From contig CP069418.1 of the NCBI GenBank assembly GCA_017569305.1, forward strand, positions 1,426,001-1,490,000: a stretch of 64,000 nt of DNA. The letters run 5' to 3'. Positions 32,404 through 41,210 of the stretch are shown one piece after another. The position numbers were made by a program, and so were the translations under genes. Positions within the stretch are counted from its first letter, which is position 1. Every line of letters begins with the position of its first letter. Source of the stretch: Clostridiales bacterium FE2011 (GTDB taxonomy: Bacteria; Bacillota; Clostridia; Christensenellales; Aristaeellaceae). A model generated the notes under the pieces. It made no database searches and was not told the DNA's origin. It was given only the letters and a program-made list of their open reading frames with translations.

Positions 32404-32431
32404 TCTTAAGTTTTCAGTTTTAAGTATTCAT
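32404..32431. repeat. Degenerate heptanucleotide repeat, four units
   Basis: Units TCTTAAG, TTTTCAG, TTTTAAG, TATTCAT. Three of these are identical to units at 40424-40458, which lies 8 kb away. Confidence 0.65.
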
Positions 32432-32433
32432 TA

Positions 32434-32469
32434 AAAATGGCATTCAGGATTCTCCTGAATGCCATTTTC
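32434..32469 (-). terminator. Terminator of the second sugar ABC operon
   Basis: AATGGCATTCAGGA pairs with TCCTGAATGCCATT across a 3-4 base loop; the minus-strand side continues into TTTTTAAT. Confidence 0.85.
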
Positions 32470-33375
32470 TTAATATGTTCCATATATTGCCCTGTACTGT
32501 GTCGGCGTACAACCCTTCTTTTCCCGGAATACCCGGTTGAAGGTTGCCACAGAGCCGAAGCCGCTTTCGATCGCCACGTCCCGCATGGAGCGGTTCGTCC
32601 GGATCAGCAGGTCCATTGCTACCTGCAGCCGCTTCTGGCACAGGTAATCCTTGAAGGAATAACCCGTCTGCCGTTTGAAGGAACGGGAGAAGTAGTAACG
32701 GCTGAAACCGGCGAACTTCGCCACATCCTCCAGGGAAAGCTCTTCCCGGTAATGATTGTTGATATAGGTCATCACCGCGTTGATGACTTCGGAATCCATG
32801 TTCCGCATGTTTTCCCCGGTCCGCGGCTTGATACCGCTCAGGTAACGCTGTCCCAGCGTGGCATAGACCCGGAGGATGCAGCTGTAGCACATGGTGTTCC
32901 ACATCAGCTCCCGCTTCTCATAGGCCTCCCTGGCCCGGAGCAGCAGCTCGCGGATCCGTACATGGGCATCGGATCCGTCCCGCAGATGGAACGGTTTATG
33001 GAAATACATGGCCATGGATTTGATATCCCGCATGGTCATGATTGCATCAGACTCAAACAGGAACAGATACCGGCTGCTTCCCTCTCCCATCGTCAGGGAA
33101 TGGAGTGTATCCGGCGGAACAATCAGGATTTCCCCTTTACGGACCTGGTAGATCTTATCCTCGATGGTATAGGTAACCATGCCTTCCAGCGTCAGGAGGA
33201 TCTCCACCGCTGAGTGGTCATGGGTTTCATACCGCCACGGGATATCCGAATACCAGATCCGGATCGATGAGTCATCCAGGTAGGTAACATATTCCCGCCT
33301 GCCCTGAAGCACCCGGAAACCGTCTTCATAGCGCGCGGCCCGGGCAGAGACCTCCGCGCTCCTCATCTGTGACAC
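32470..33375 (-). CDS. AraC-family regulator with N-terminal cupin (paralogue B)
   Basis: 301 residues from GTG 33375, preceded by GGAGG. Its layout equals paralogue A at 11904: cupin (HDHSAVEILLTLEG, KGEILIVPPDTLHSL) and double helix-turn-helix (LSLEDVAKFAGFSRYYFSRSF, RSMRDVAIESGFGSVATFNRVF). The recognition helices are almost unchanged between the two, so they may bind the same operator. It is the last gene of the second sugar ABC operon. Confidence 0.9.
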   Translation of the reverse strand: MSQMRSAEVSARAARYEDGFRVLQGRREYVTYLDDSSIRIWYSDIPWRYETHDHSAVEILLTLEGMVTYTIEDKIYQVRKGEILIVPPDTLHSLTMGEGSSRYLFLFESDAIMTMRDIKSMAMYFHKPFHLRDGSDAHVRIRELLLRAREAYEKRELMWNTMCYSCILRVYATLGQRYLSGIKPRTGENMRNMDSEVINAVMTYINNHYREELSLEDVAKFAGFSRYYFSRSFKRQTGYSFKDYLCQKRLQVAMDLLIRTNRSMRDVAIESGFGSVATFNRVFREKKGCTPTQYRAIYGTY

Positions 33376-33441
33376 CGGTCCACACCTCCTAAATCCGATT
33401 TCTGTCGGAATATATCAGCCCAGTATACTAAATGCTCTTTG

Positions 33442-34365
33442 TCAGCCCTTAACAGAACCCAGCGCCATACCGGTTACGAAGTACTTCTGCAGGAAAGGAT
33501 AGACAATCATAATCGGCACCGCAGACACCACGGTGATGGAAGCACGAACCGTAATCGGTGCCACCTTCGAAGCTTTGGCCGCAAGCGCGTCAGCAGTAGT
33601 CATGGCTGCATTCGCCTGGTTCTGTGTGGTTTCAAGCTTCATCTTCAGCAGATACTGCAGCGAATGGAGATCAGCCTTGCTGCTGTTATACAGCCAGGTG
33701 GAGAACCAGTCGTTCCAGGCACCAACCGCAATGAACAGTGCAACCGTGGCCAGCACCGGCACGCACAGCGGCAGGATAATCTGGAAGAAGCACCGCAGGT
33801 CTCCCGCGCCGTCAATTTTACCGGATTCCACCAGTGCGTCAGGAATACTGTTGGAAATGTATGTCCTGATAACAATCATGTTAAAGCACTGGAACAGGGA
33901 GGGTATAATGTAGGCCCAGAAAGTGTTCTTCAGTCCCAGCACCTTGGAAACCAGCAGGTATCCGGGAATCAGGCCGGCGTTCACATACATGGTCAGCACC
34001 ATCAGCGTGGTGATGAACCTGCGCAGTACGTATTCCTTCCGGGAGAGGGCGTAGGAAACCATGGTGGTCAGGAAAAGATTCAGCACCGTGGTCAATACTG
34101 TTTTGGACACAGAAATGCCGAAAGCTTTATAGACCGCGGGATCCTTGATGACAGAGGCATAAGCGTCCGTACTGAATTTACGGGGCCAGATTCCGATGCC
34201 GCCCCTGACAGCGTCCATAGCGTCGTTGAAAGAATAGGCAATCGTGTTCAGAACCGGATAAAGGGTAATGAACATTACAAAAATCAGGATAATGGTATTA
34301 CAAACGGGAAACACAATATCCCGGCGTTTTCTGTTTTTAATGGATTTCATTGCAGCAGTTGTCAT
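33442..34365 (-). CDS. Sugar ABC transporter permease, LplC/YtcP type
   Basis: 307 residues from ATG 34365: AGGAGG lies 7 bases upstream of this codon, whereas an in-frame ATG at 34371 would sit directly on it. Six membrane helices, EAA loop VESGKIDGAGDLRCFFQIILP (a variant with EsgkIDGA), and the C-terminal KYFVTGMALGSVKG. It pairs with the upstream permease, whose stop codon overlaps its ribosome binding site. Confidence 0.88.
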   Translation of the reverse strand: MTTAAMKSIKNRKRRDIVFPVCNTIILIFVMFITLYPVLNTIAYSFNDAMDAVRGGIGIWPRKFSTDAYASVIKDPAVYKAFGISVSKTVLTTVLNLFLTTMVSYALSRKEYVLRRFITTLMVLTMYVNAGLIPGYLLVSKVLGLKNTFWAYIIPSLFQCFNMIVIRTYISNSIPDALVESGKIDGAGDLRCFFQIILPLCVPVLATVALFIAVGAWNDWFSTWLYNSSKADLHSLQYLLKMKLETTQNQANAAMTTADALAAKASKVAPITVRASITVVSAVPIMIVYPFLQKYFVTGMALGSVKG

Positions 34366-34377
34366 GTTCATCCCTCC

Positions 34378-35334
34378 TTAAATCAGCGACTCTTCATCGA
34401 GCGCCCTGGCGATTCCGTTAGCGGCTAGCAGAAGGATAATGGCAACAAGGCTCTTGAACATACCGGCGGCAACACCGATGGAGAAACGCGGTCTGGCGCC
34501 GCCGAAGCTGTATTTCATAACGTAAACGTCAATTGTTTGCGAGAATTTCATAATCAGGGGGTTTTCCATCAGGTACTGAACCTCGAAACCGGCATCCAGC
34601 AGATGGCCGATATTCATGATCAGCAATACCATAAAGGTGGATTTGATACCGGGCAGCGTCACGTGCAGGATCCGCTGGAAGCGTCCCGCACCGTCAATTT
34701 CCGCCGCCTCGTAAAGGCACGGGTCAATACCCGTCATGGCTGCGATGTAGATAATCGTGCCCCATCCAACTTCCTTCCAGACGTTGATTGCACCGAACAA
34801 CCACCAGAAGTATTCGCCCTTGCCCAGGAAGAACACGGGTTCTTTCGCGCCCAGGGCCATAAGGAGCTCGTTGATGGAGCCTCTGCTGGCGAAAATATCC
34901 TGCGCCATACCAACCACGATAACCCAGGACAGGAAGTGGGGCAGGTATGTCACGGTCTGAACTGTCCGTTTGAATTTACGGTTCCGGACCTCGTTCAGCA
35001 GAATGGCCAGCACAATAGCGCAAAGTGTACCGAACACCAGGTTAATCACGCTCATAGCCACCGTATTGCGGAGTGCCAGGTGGAAATCCTTGTCGCCAAA
35101 CAGGAATCTGAAGTTGTCCCAGCCAACCCACTTACTGCCTGCCAGGCCCTTCTTGACGTTATAATCCTGGAAAGCTGTCAGCCAGCCCCACAGGGGACCA
35201 TAGTTAAACAGCAGGACATACAGAAGCACGGGAACAGACATAATCATCAGCTGATACTGTTTCCCAAGCGTCCGGAAGAATCCTTTCTTCTTTTTCGGCA
35301 AGACTGCTCCCGTGGTGGATGTCTTCAGGGTCAT
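34378..35334 (-). CDS. Sugar ABC transporter permease, LplB type
   Basis: 318 residues from ATG 35334. A Lys-rich N-terminus precedes six membrane helices starting at LMIMSVPVLLYVLLFNYGP; the EAA loop is YEAAEIDGAGRFQRILHVTLP near residue 215. Translationally close to the next permease. A GC-rich hairpin (35364-35387) separates it from the binding-protein gene. Confidence 0.9.
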   Translation of the reverse strand: MTLKTSTTGAVLPKKKKGFFRTLGKQYQLMIMSVPVLLYVLLFNYGPLWGWLTAFQDYNVKKGLAGSKWVGWDNFRFLFGDKDFHLALRNTVAMSVINLVFGTLCAIVLAILLNEVRNRKFKRTVQTVTYLPHFLSWVIVVGMAQDIFASRGSINELLMALGAKEPVFFLGKGEYFWWLFGAINVWKEVGWGTIIYIAAMTGIDPCLYEAAEIDGAGRFQRILHVTLPGIKSTFMVLLIMNIGHLLDAGFEVQYLMENPLIMKFSQTIDVYVMKYSFGGARPRFSIGVAAGMFKSLVAIILLLAANGIARALDEESLI

Positions 35335-35363
35335 CTTTTCCTTCTCCTCTCAACAACGGCAAG

Positions 35364-35387
35364 GGGGGGAGAGACGAATCTCTCCCC
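35364..35387 (-). other. Stable hairpin between binding protein and permease genes
   Basis: A 10-bp stem GGGGGAGAGA with loop CGAA; no clean T-run on the minus strand. It probably protects the binding-protein mRNA end or lowers read-through into the permeases. Confidence 0.6.
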
Positions 35388-35406
35388 CTCGCGTGGATAC
35401 TATTGA

Positions 35407-37074
35407 TTACTGATAGCGTTCCGGATAAACCTGCTTCAGGATCTCTTCATGCATGAAGTTTGCATAGATCTCGGAGTAGGGCTTGATTTCTGCCTGGAAC
35501 GCGGCGAAGTTGGCGTCGATTTCGCTCGGATCGCACATGATGATCTTGGGCAGCCACTCCATCTGGATGGACAGCCACTTCTGATAATCGATGTCGATGG
35601 GCTCTTTGTTGATCTGCCAGGCTTCTCCGTAGGGAGCCAGCTGGATGGCCGGGTTGAACAGTTCTTCAATGGCCTTGATGCCCAGCTTGGCATACAGGTC
35701 CTTGTCGTACTGAGGCTCGTTGGCGCTGATGATTTCCGGCTGGTTCTGGGGATCCCAGGCATTGCCGTTATCCATGGTGCCCTGCTTCTTGGGAGCGGAG
35801 GTGAAGATGGCGTCAGCCTTGTTCGCGCGCTTCCATTCAGCGTCGTTACGGTTGTTGTACTGTTCCTGAGTCATGTTCATGCGGCCGTTTTCGTCGATGA
35901 AGTAGTCTTCACCTTCAACGCCCCACTGGAGCAGAACCTGCCACTCGTCGGACAGCAGTGTATCCAGCAGTCCAACCAGGCGTTCCGGATTCTCAGCGGT
36001 AGCAGCGATACCGAAGCCGCGGTCACGGTTGATAACGTCGCCGTTGATGTAGTGTTCTTCGATCTTCCAGTTTTCAGAGGGCAGCGCGATGCCTTCCAGG
36101 TCATCAGCATCATACAGAAGCGGGATGGGCAGGAAGGTCTCAGCGTACTTCTCAGCAGTCCGCAGGGAAGCGGTAGCGGTATCGAAGTCCCAGGCCTGGT
36201 CGAACATACCCAGCACGTAGCCGCTGGACAGAGCAGCGATATACTGGTCATAGTTCATAACGAAGGTGTCAGCGCTGATGAGGCCCTTGTGATAGATGTC
36301 ATTCAGCTTGGCATAGTAGGGCTTCGCATAATCCTGATCGATGAAGGTCCAGGTAGCAAATTCGGGATCGTCCACATCGACGATAACTTCACCGTCGTTG
36401 GGGCGGCCCATCAGGTGCTGCACGGGGTTGATCAGGCAGAACCGACGCCAGTCTTCGCACAGGATGGCGAATCCGGTGTAGGGGGTGCCGTCTTCAGCGG
36501 TGGGATGCTCGGCCAGATAGCCTTCCAGCATCGCGAAGTACTCATCAACGGTCTTCGGCACAACGTAGTTGTTCCACTCGATGACTTTCTTCTGGGCGAA
36601 GAAGGAAGGTCCGTTGTAGCGCTTGATGTTCTTGTTGTACAGCACGCCGTAGTTGGGGATGATGTACAGCTTGCCATCCTTGCTCAGCAGCTGGTCCAGC
36701 TGAACGTTGGTGCCATGCAGGTGCTTGTACAGGTTGGGGGTCTTTTCTTCGCTGATGTAGGGCAGCAGGTCGATCAGCACGTCAGCGTCTTCCAGGATTT
36801 CAGCGCTGTTACCGCCGTCGAACAGGTCGGGCTGCTTGTCGTCAGCAATCTTCAGAGACAGGGTCTGGTTCAGGTCATTGGCCAGGAACTCAATCTCGAA
36901 GGTGATGCCGAGTTCATCAGCGATCTTCTTGTAGATCTTGTTGTCAGCAGTGGGCTGATCGCCGGGATCTCCCTTGAAGACTGTCACAGTGATGGGAGCG
37001 TTTTCCGCCATAACGGCAGGAACGAGCGCGAGAACCATCGCCAGAGCCAACAGGGCCGCCAGGATTTTCCTCAT
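35407..37074 (-). CDS. Extracellular sugar-binding protein (no lipobox), second island
   Basis: 555 residues from ATG 37074 (GGAGG 10 bases upstream). Signal peptide MRKILAALLALAMVLALVPAVMA-EN has no Cys. The mature protein is a large LplA-type binding protein (NLYKHLHGTNV, TGFAILCEDWRRF, NPVQHLMGRPNDG). It is a clear paralogue of the protein at 37525-39174 and next to the permeases, so it is the probable main receptor of this transporter. Codon use is strongly biased, fitting high expression. Confidence 0.9.
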   Translation of the reverse strand: MRKILAALLALAMVLALVPAVMAENAPITVTVFKGDPGDQPTADNKIYKKIADELGITFEIEFLANDLNQTLSLKIADDKQPDLFDGGNSAEILEDADVLIDLLPYISEEKTPNLYKHLHGTNVQLDQLLSKDGKLYIIPNYGVLYNKNIKRYNGPSFFAQKKVIEWNNYVVPKTVDEYFAMLEGYLAEHPTAEDGTPYTGFAILCEDWRRFCLINPVQHLMGRPNDGEVIVDVDDPEFATWTFIDQDYAKPYYAKLNDIYHKGLISADTFVMNYDQYIAALSSGYVLGMFDQAWDFDTATASLRTAEKYAETFLPIPLLYDADDLEGIALPSENWKIEEHYINGDVINRDRGFGIAATAENPERLVGLLDTLLSDEWQVLLQWGVEGEDYFIDENGRMNMTQEQYNNRNDAEWKRANKADAIFTSAPKKQGTMDNGNAWDPQNQPEIISANEPQYDKDLYAKLGIKAIEELFNPAIQLAPYGEAWQINKEPIDIDYQKWLSIQMEWLPKIIMCDPSEIDANFAAFQAEIKPYSEIYANFMHEEILKQVYPERYQ

Positions 37075-37104
37075 AGTGTTTCTCCTCCAGTTTTTCTTTT
37101 TTTT

Positions 37105-37117
37105 GGCACCTCGTGCC
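37105..37117. promoter_or_regulatory. Dyad upstream of the binding-protein gene
   Basis: GGCACCTCGTGCC, followed on the minus strand by an A-run and the ribosome binding site, as in the first island at 12822-12836. Confidence 0.5.
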
Positions 37118-37295
37118 TTTGCATATATTGTGTCAAAATGTACGTACTTGCACAATGGCACATTCGGTCACTGTTAACAAGTTTTTGCCCTTTTATTCAT
37201 CAGTTTTTGCTCAGCGTTTTTGAAATCGATTTCTTGCGTGCTCATATTGTGCGATCCGGAATCCCTTTATTTGCCAATATCTACGCCCATTTTCT

Positions 37296-37323
37296 ATTGT
37301 ATCCATTCTCAATAATTGTGCAA
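37296..37323 (-). promoter_or_regulatory. Probable sigma-A promoter of the binding-protein gene
   Basis: Minus strand TTGCAC (37323-37318), 16-base spacer, TACAAT (37301-37296), directly after the upstream terminator; it implies a leader of about 215 bases. Confidence 0.45.
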
Positions 37324-37324
37324 C

Positions 37325-37355
37325 AAAAAATGAGATGATTACACAAATCATCTCA
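37325..37355 (-). terminator. Terminator of the upstream binding-protein gene
   Basis: TGAGATGATT (37331-37340) pairs with AATCATCTCA (37346-37355); the minus strand continues TTTTTTG. It lies 170 bases past the stop codon at 37525. Confidence 0.85.
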
Positions 37356-37524
37356 TCAAAAACTTACGCAACTATTTGAGGAATATGCTAAGTTGTTGCT
37401 CAGTTTCTTGCTGTATACAGCATCTTGTGATCAATGTTTTTTGTCCGCCGGATCGGATTTCCTGTTTTTTCCATCCCCGGATTTGTACATTTTTTGCCGG
37501 TCGCGGTACAAATCCCTGTACGCG

Positions 37525-39174
37525 TCACTTTGCCGCCTTTTCCACCAGTTTCAGGATCTCCTCTTGCATGAATTCGGAGTAAACCGCGGCACTGTGGCTG
37601 ATTTCATCCACAAAATCATCCCACAGAACATCCAGCTCGGCCGGATCGCACATAATGATCTCCGGCAGCCGCTCGTCTTCGATCTGTTCAAAGTCCATGT
37701 AGTCCATATCAATCGGGTCCTTGTCAATCTGCCAGGCCTCCCCGTAGGGTGCAGTCTCGATCGGCGGATTGAAGAACTCAATCGGCAGTGTCTTTCCGCA
37801 GGCCGCAAGGAATGCCTTGTCATAGTCTGTCATCTGGTCATAGTAGTTTTCAGGCTGCTCCATGGGAGCCCAGGCATTACCGTCATCCATGGTGCCCTGC
37901 TTCTTCGGGCACCCCTCCCAGATGGCCTGCGCCTTGTTGGCCAGCTTCCACCCCGGATCAGCAGCCTGCGCCAGGAACTGTTCCAGTGTCATCCTCATCC
38001 GGCCGTTTTCGTCAATGTAATAGTCTTCTCCTTTAATGCCCCACTGGAACAGAAGCTGCCATTCATCCGACAGGAAGGTGTCCATCATGGCCACCAGGCG
38101 TTCCGGATAGGGACAGGTAACCGAGATGCCGAAGCCCCGGTCCTTGTTCATCACGGCCCCGTTCACATAATGTTCCTCAATCTCCCGGCCGTCCACGTAT
38201 TCCGGATCGTAAACCAGCGGCAGCGCCAGATAAGTCTGTTCGATCTTCACAGACATATACAGGGCGTCATTCACGGGAGCCACGTTCCAGTTCTGGTCAA
38301 ACATGCCCAGCACAGAACCACCTGACAGCTTTTCGATATACTGGTCATGGTTCCAGCGGAAGGTTTCCTCCGGGATCAGGCCTTTGTTGAACATCTCGTT
38401 CAGTTTGGCATAATAATGCTTTGCGTAAGGCTGGTTGATAAAGGTTTCGGTCTTATATTCGGGCGTAGTGACGTCCACAATCACGTCTCCGTCGTTCGGA
38501 CGGCCCATCAGGTGCTGAACCGGATTGACCAGGCAGTAGCGGTGCCAGTCATCACAGAGAATCGCGAAACCCGTATAGGGAACTCCCTCCGGTGTTTCCG
38601 GATTGGCCGCGATAAAGCGCTCAATCAGGTCAAAATACTCATTCAATGTAGTCGGAACTTTGTAATTGTTCCAGGCTATAACCTGCTTCTGCAGGAAGAA
38701 AGCCGGACCGTTGGCATAGGTCAGTGACCTTTGATTATAGTTAATCCCGTAATTCGGAATAATGTACAGCTTTCCGTCATCCGTAACCAGCTGGTTGATC
38801 CGGTTGTCCGTATAGAGATGCTTGTACAGGTTCGGTGTTTTCTCCTCGCTGATATAGGGCAGCAGGTCAATCAGTATGCCCGCGTCCTCCAGGATTTCAT
38901 CGCTGTTCGCGCCGTCAATCAGATCCGGATATGTATCCTCTGACAGAATCTGCAGCAGGGTCTCATCCAGATCTCCGGTCAGGAACCGGATGTCAAACCG
39001 GATGCCCAGTTCTTCCTCGATCTTCCTGTAAATCCGGTTGTCCGCGGTGGGCTGTTCACCCGCTTCTCCCCGGAACACCGTGACGGTGATCAGCTCAGGC
39101 GTCCCGTCCTCAGCCACAGCAGCAGTCCCGAAAATCAATGCCAATGCAAGCAGCACAGCCAGCATCTTTTTCAT
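37525..39174 (-). CDS. Extracellular sugar-binding protein (no lipobox), paralogue
   Basis: 549 residues from ATG 39174 (GGAGGG upstream). Signal peptide MKKMLAVLLALALIFGTAAVA-ED lacks Cys. It is collinear with the neighbour at 35407 (KTPNLYKHL, TGFAILCDDWHRYC, NPVQHLMGRPNDG, MDDGNAWAP). It has its own promoter and terminator, so it is a separately controlled duplicate receptor, perhaps with different sugar specificity. Confidence 0.88.
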   Translation of the reverse strand: MKKMLAVLLALALIFGTAAVAEDGTPELITVTVFRGEAGEQPTADNRIYRKIEEELGIRFDIRFLTGDLDETLLQILSEDTYPDLIDGANSDEILEDAGILIDLLPYISEEKTPNLYKHLYTDNRINQLVTDDGKLYIIPNYGINYNQRSLTYANGPAFFLQKQVIAWNNYKVPTTLNEYFDLIERFIAANPETPEGVPYTGFAILCDDWHRYCLVNPVQHLMGRPNDGDVIVDVTTPEYKTETFINQPYAKHYYAKLNEMFNKGLIPEETFRWNHDQYIEKLSGGSVLGMFDQNWNVAPVNDALYMSVKIEQTYLALPLVYDPEYVDGREIEEHYVNGAVMNKDRGFGISVTCPYPERLVAMMDTFLSDEWQLLFQWGIKGEDYYIDENGRMRMTLEQFLAQAADPGWKLANKAQAIWEGCPKKQGTMDDGNAWAPMEQPENYYDQMTDYDKAFLAACGKTLPIEFFNPPIETAPYGEAWQIDKDPIDMDYMDFEQIEDERLPEIIMCDPAELDVLWDDFVDEISHSAAVYSEFMQEEILKLVEKAAK

Positions 39175-39317
39175 GGCGCATCCCTCCGTAAACAATTATG
39201 TTTGCCGATTATGTCCTTTTCCAGGGAACAACAACAGATTCCGCTGTCGTTATTCTCGTCGGCCGGTTTTTCAGGAATCATTCAGTTCTTCAGAAAACAG
39301 TGCTCTTTTCATTCCCT

Positions 39318-39346
39318 ATTATACCGGGATTGTGTCCTGAATGCAA
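39318..39346 (-). promoter_or_regulatory. Sigma-A promoter of the paralogous binding-protein gene
   Basis: Minus strand TTGCAT (39346-39341), 17-base spacer, TATAAT (39323-39318); leader about 137 bases. Confidence 0.65.
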
Positions 39347-39348
39347 CA

Positions 39349-39378
39349 ATGCCTCCCCCGCAGCGCAGGGGAGGCATT
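39349..39378 (-). terminator. Hairpin after ddh
   Basis: AATGCCTCCCC (39349-39359) pairs with GGGGAGGCATT (39368-39378). The T-run on the minus strand is weak (GTTGCATTC) and overlaps the -35 of the next promoter. Confidence 0.6.
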
Positions 39379-39408
39379 GATCATTTTATGCTTTTTGTGT
39401 CCGGAAAC

Positions 39409-40386
39409 TTACAGCAGTTTCTTCCGGATATCCGCAGGATCCATGAGAGACAGATCCGCCGGAGCGACGTCAAACAGCGTCTTGCAGCCGAAAATCTGAC
39501 GGCTGTTCATCCGGACAACCGCCCGGGCACAGGCCACCAGTACGGAAGCGGTGAACTCCGGATTGGAGTCCAGCTTCAGGGAGAACTCCATCACATGCTT
39601 GTGATTGCCGTCTTTGCCGGTTTCACCGCAGCGGATAACCTGTCCGCCGTGGGGCAGTTCGCTGTGATCCCGCTTCATCTCTTCAGCAGTGATGAATGTC
39701 ACCGTCGTATCATAATCAGCGAAGTAGTTGGGCATCTCCTTGATCTGCTTTTCAATCAGGGTCTTGTCCGCGCCTTCCTCCGCCACCACGTAGCACTCAC
39801 GGGTATGCTTCTGGCGGGTGGTCAGTTCCGGATTCTCTCCGGCGCGTACCTTTGCCAGGGCGTCTTCCACCGGCACGGTGTACTGGCGGGCGTCCTTCAC
39901 ACCGGGGATCCGGCGGATAGCGTCACTGTGGCCCTGGCTCACGCCGCGGCCCCAGAAGGTGTAGTCCTTGCCGTCCGGCAGGACGATGTTCATGTACAGG
40001 CGGGCCAGGGAGAACAGGCCGGGATCCCAGCCTGCGCTGATGATCGCGGTATGTGCGCCCAGCAGGGCTGCTTTATCCACATTGGCAAAATGCTCCGGCA
40101 CCCGTGCGTGGGTATCAAAGGAATCCACCACGTTGAAGCTCTTCGCCAGCATGGGGGTCATTTCCGGCAGGTCGGAAGCGCTGCCGCCGCAGATGATAAT
40201 CACGTCAATCTGTCCGACATAGTTTTCCACATCCTGCGCGGCATACACCGGCGCGCCGGTCAAAGTTGTCACCGTCTTCGGATCCCGGCGGGTGAATACA
40301 CCGAACAGTTCCGCGTCCGGATTCTGCCGGATCGCCAGTTCCACACCCCGTCCAAGATTACCATACCCGTAAATTGCAATCTTCAT
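39409..40386 (-). CDS. ddh: meso-Diaminopimelate dehydrogenase
   Basis: 325 residues from ATG 40386. Rossmann start MKIAIYGYGNLGRGVELAI, then VFTRRDP, ICGGSASDLPEMTPML, DSFDTHARVPEHF, SAGWDPGLFSLAR, FWGRGVSQGHSDAIRRI and HKHVMEFSLKLDSNPEFTASVLVACARA, all typical of Ddh. It makes meso-DAP in one NADPH-dependent step from tetrahydrodipicolinate and ammonia, for lysine and peptidoglycan. It is the third gene of dapA-dapB-ddh, which supplies its substrate directly. Confidence 0.96.
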   Translation of the reverse strand: MKIAIYGYGNLGRGVELAIRQNPDAELFGVFTRRDPKTVTTLTGAPVYAAQDVENYVGQIDVIIICGGSASDLPEMTPMLAKSFNVVDSFDTHARVPEHFANVDKAALLGAHTAIISAGWDPGLFSLARLYMNIVLPDGKDYTFWGRGVSQGHSDAIRRIPGVKDARQYTVPVEDALAKVRAGENPELTTRQKHTRECYVVAEEGADKTLIEKQIKEMPNYFADYDTTVTFITAEEMKRDHSELPHGGQVIRCGETGKDGNHKHVMEFSLKLDSNPEFTASVLVACARAVVRMNSRQIFGCKTLFDVAPADLSLMDPADIRKKLL

Positions 40387-40423
40387 TGTTTTTCTCCCTT
40401 ATCTGTCTGTATAACAAAAATAT

Positions 40424-40458
40424 TTTTAAGTTTTAAGTATTCATTTTTCAGTATTCAT
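40424..40458. repeat. Degenerate heptanucleotide repeat, five units
   Basis: Units TTTTAAG, TTTTAAG, TATTCAT, TTTTCAG, TATTCAT in exact 7-bp register, between ddh and dapB. It shares three unit types with 32404-32431. Confidence 0.7.
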
Positions 40459-40472
40459 TACATATTAAATGC

Positions 40473-41210
40473 TTAAGCATTTAACATGTCCTTCATATCG
40501 TACATTCCCGGCTTCTTCCCCACCATGAATGCCGCTGCCTTCAGGCTGCCTTCGGCGAATACGCCCCGGCTGAAAGCCTCATGTTTCAGGCTGATCCGCT
40601 CATTCTGGGTGCTGATCATCACCTCATGGATGCCTACAATATTACCCATCCGGATCGCGTGGATGCCCACTTCGTCCTGTGTCCGCTTCCCCTGTCCGGA
40701 ACGGCCGCAGTTGGCAGTGGCTTCCGGCCGGACTTCCTTGATGGCATTGAACAGAGACAGGGCTGTGCCGCTCGGCGCGTCCAGTTTCCGGTCATGATGC
40801 TGTTCCACGATTTCGATCTCGGCATCCGGATAAAGGGCGGTCGCTCGCTTCACCAGATCCGTCAGCGTGGCAATTCCCAGGGAATAGTTTGCTGCCAGGA
40901 AAATCGGGATCTGTCTGGAAGCCTCTGTAATGAGGGCTTTCTCTTCTTCGGTCTGGCCTGTGGTTGCAAGCACCACCGGCAGCTTTTTCGCGATGGCATA
41001 CTCCAGCAGTGCTCCGGTTCCGGAATGATGGCTGAAGTCGATAATCACGTCTGCTTCCGTTTTGCAGTCAGCAATGGATTTCACACAGATGTCATCCACC
41101 GGTGCCATAGGATCCACACCCGCAACAATCCGGGCATCTTCCATCCGTTCCGCGCAGGCCCGGACTTCCCTGCCCATATGTCCGCCGTATCCACTCAGAA
41201 TGATTCTCAT
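40473..41210 (-). CDS. dapB: 4-Hydroxy-tetrahydrodipicolinate reductase
   Basis: 245 residues from ATG 41210, overlapping the dapA stop by 4 bases (ATGA), so translationally coupled. N-terminal nucleotide fold ILSGYGGHMGREV, catalytic EQHHDRKLDAPSGTA (His pair and Lys), and the C-terminal tetramer region. It reduces the product of DapA with NAD(P)H. Confidence 0.96.
   Translation of the reverse strand: MRIILSGYGGHMGREVRACAERMEDARIVAGVDPMAPVDDICVKSIADCKTEADVIIDFSHHSGTGALLEYAIAKKLPVVLATTGQTEEEKALITEASRQIPIFLAANYSLGIATLTDLVKRATALYPDAEIEIVEQHHDRKLDAPSGTALSLFNAIKEVRPEATANCGRSGQGKRTQDEVGIHAIRMGNIVGIHEVMISTQNERISLKHEAFSRGVFAEGSLKAAAFMVGKKPGMYDMKDMLNA

Larger units (their letters stand above)
37075..37524. 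other. 450-base spacer between the two binding-protein genes
   Basis: No gene is seen. From right to left on the minus strand it holds: a 10-bp inverted repeat with 17-base loop (37479-37488 with 37506-37515) in the 3' region of the upstream gene; a true terminator (37325-37355); a promoter (37296-37323); several copies of the motif ATTGTG in AT-rich sequence (near 37127, 37247, 37316); and a GGCAC/GTGCC dyad (37105-37117) before the ribosome binding site. Confidence 0.6.

Noticed and set aside
35449-37338. A 629-codon plus-strand frame opposite the binding-protein gene
   Set aside because: Antisense artefact of high-GC third positions; it resembles no protein and crosses the real promoter region.
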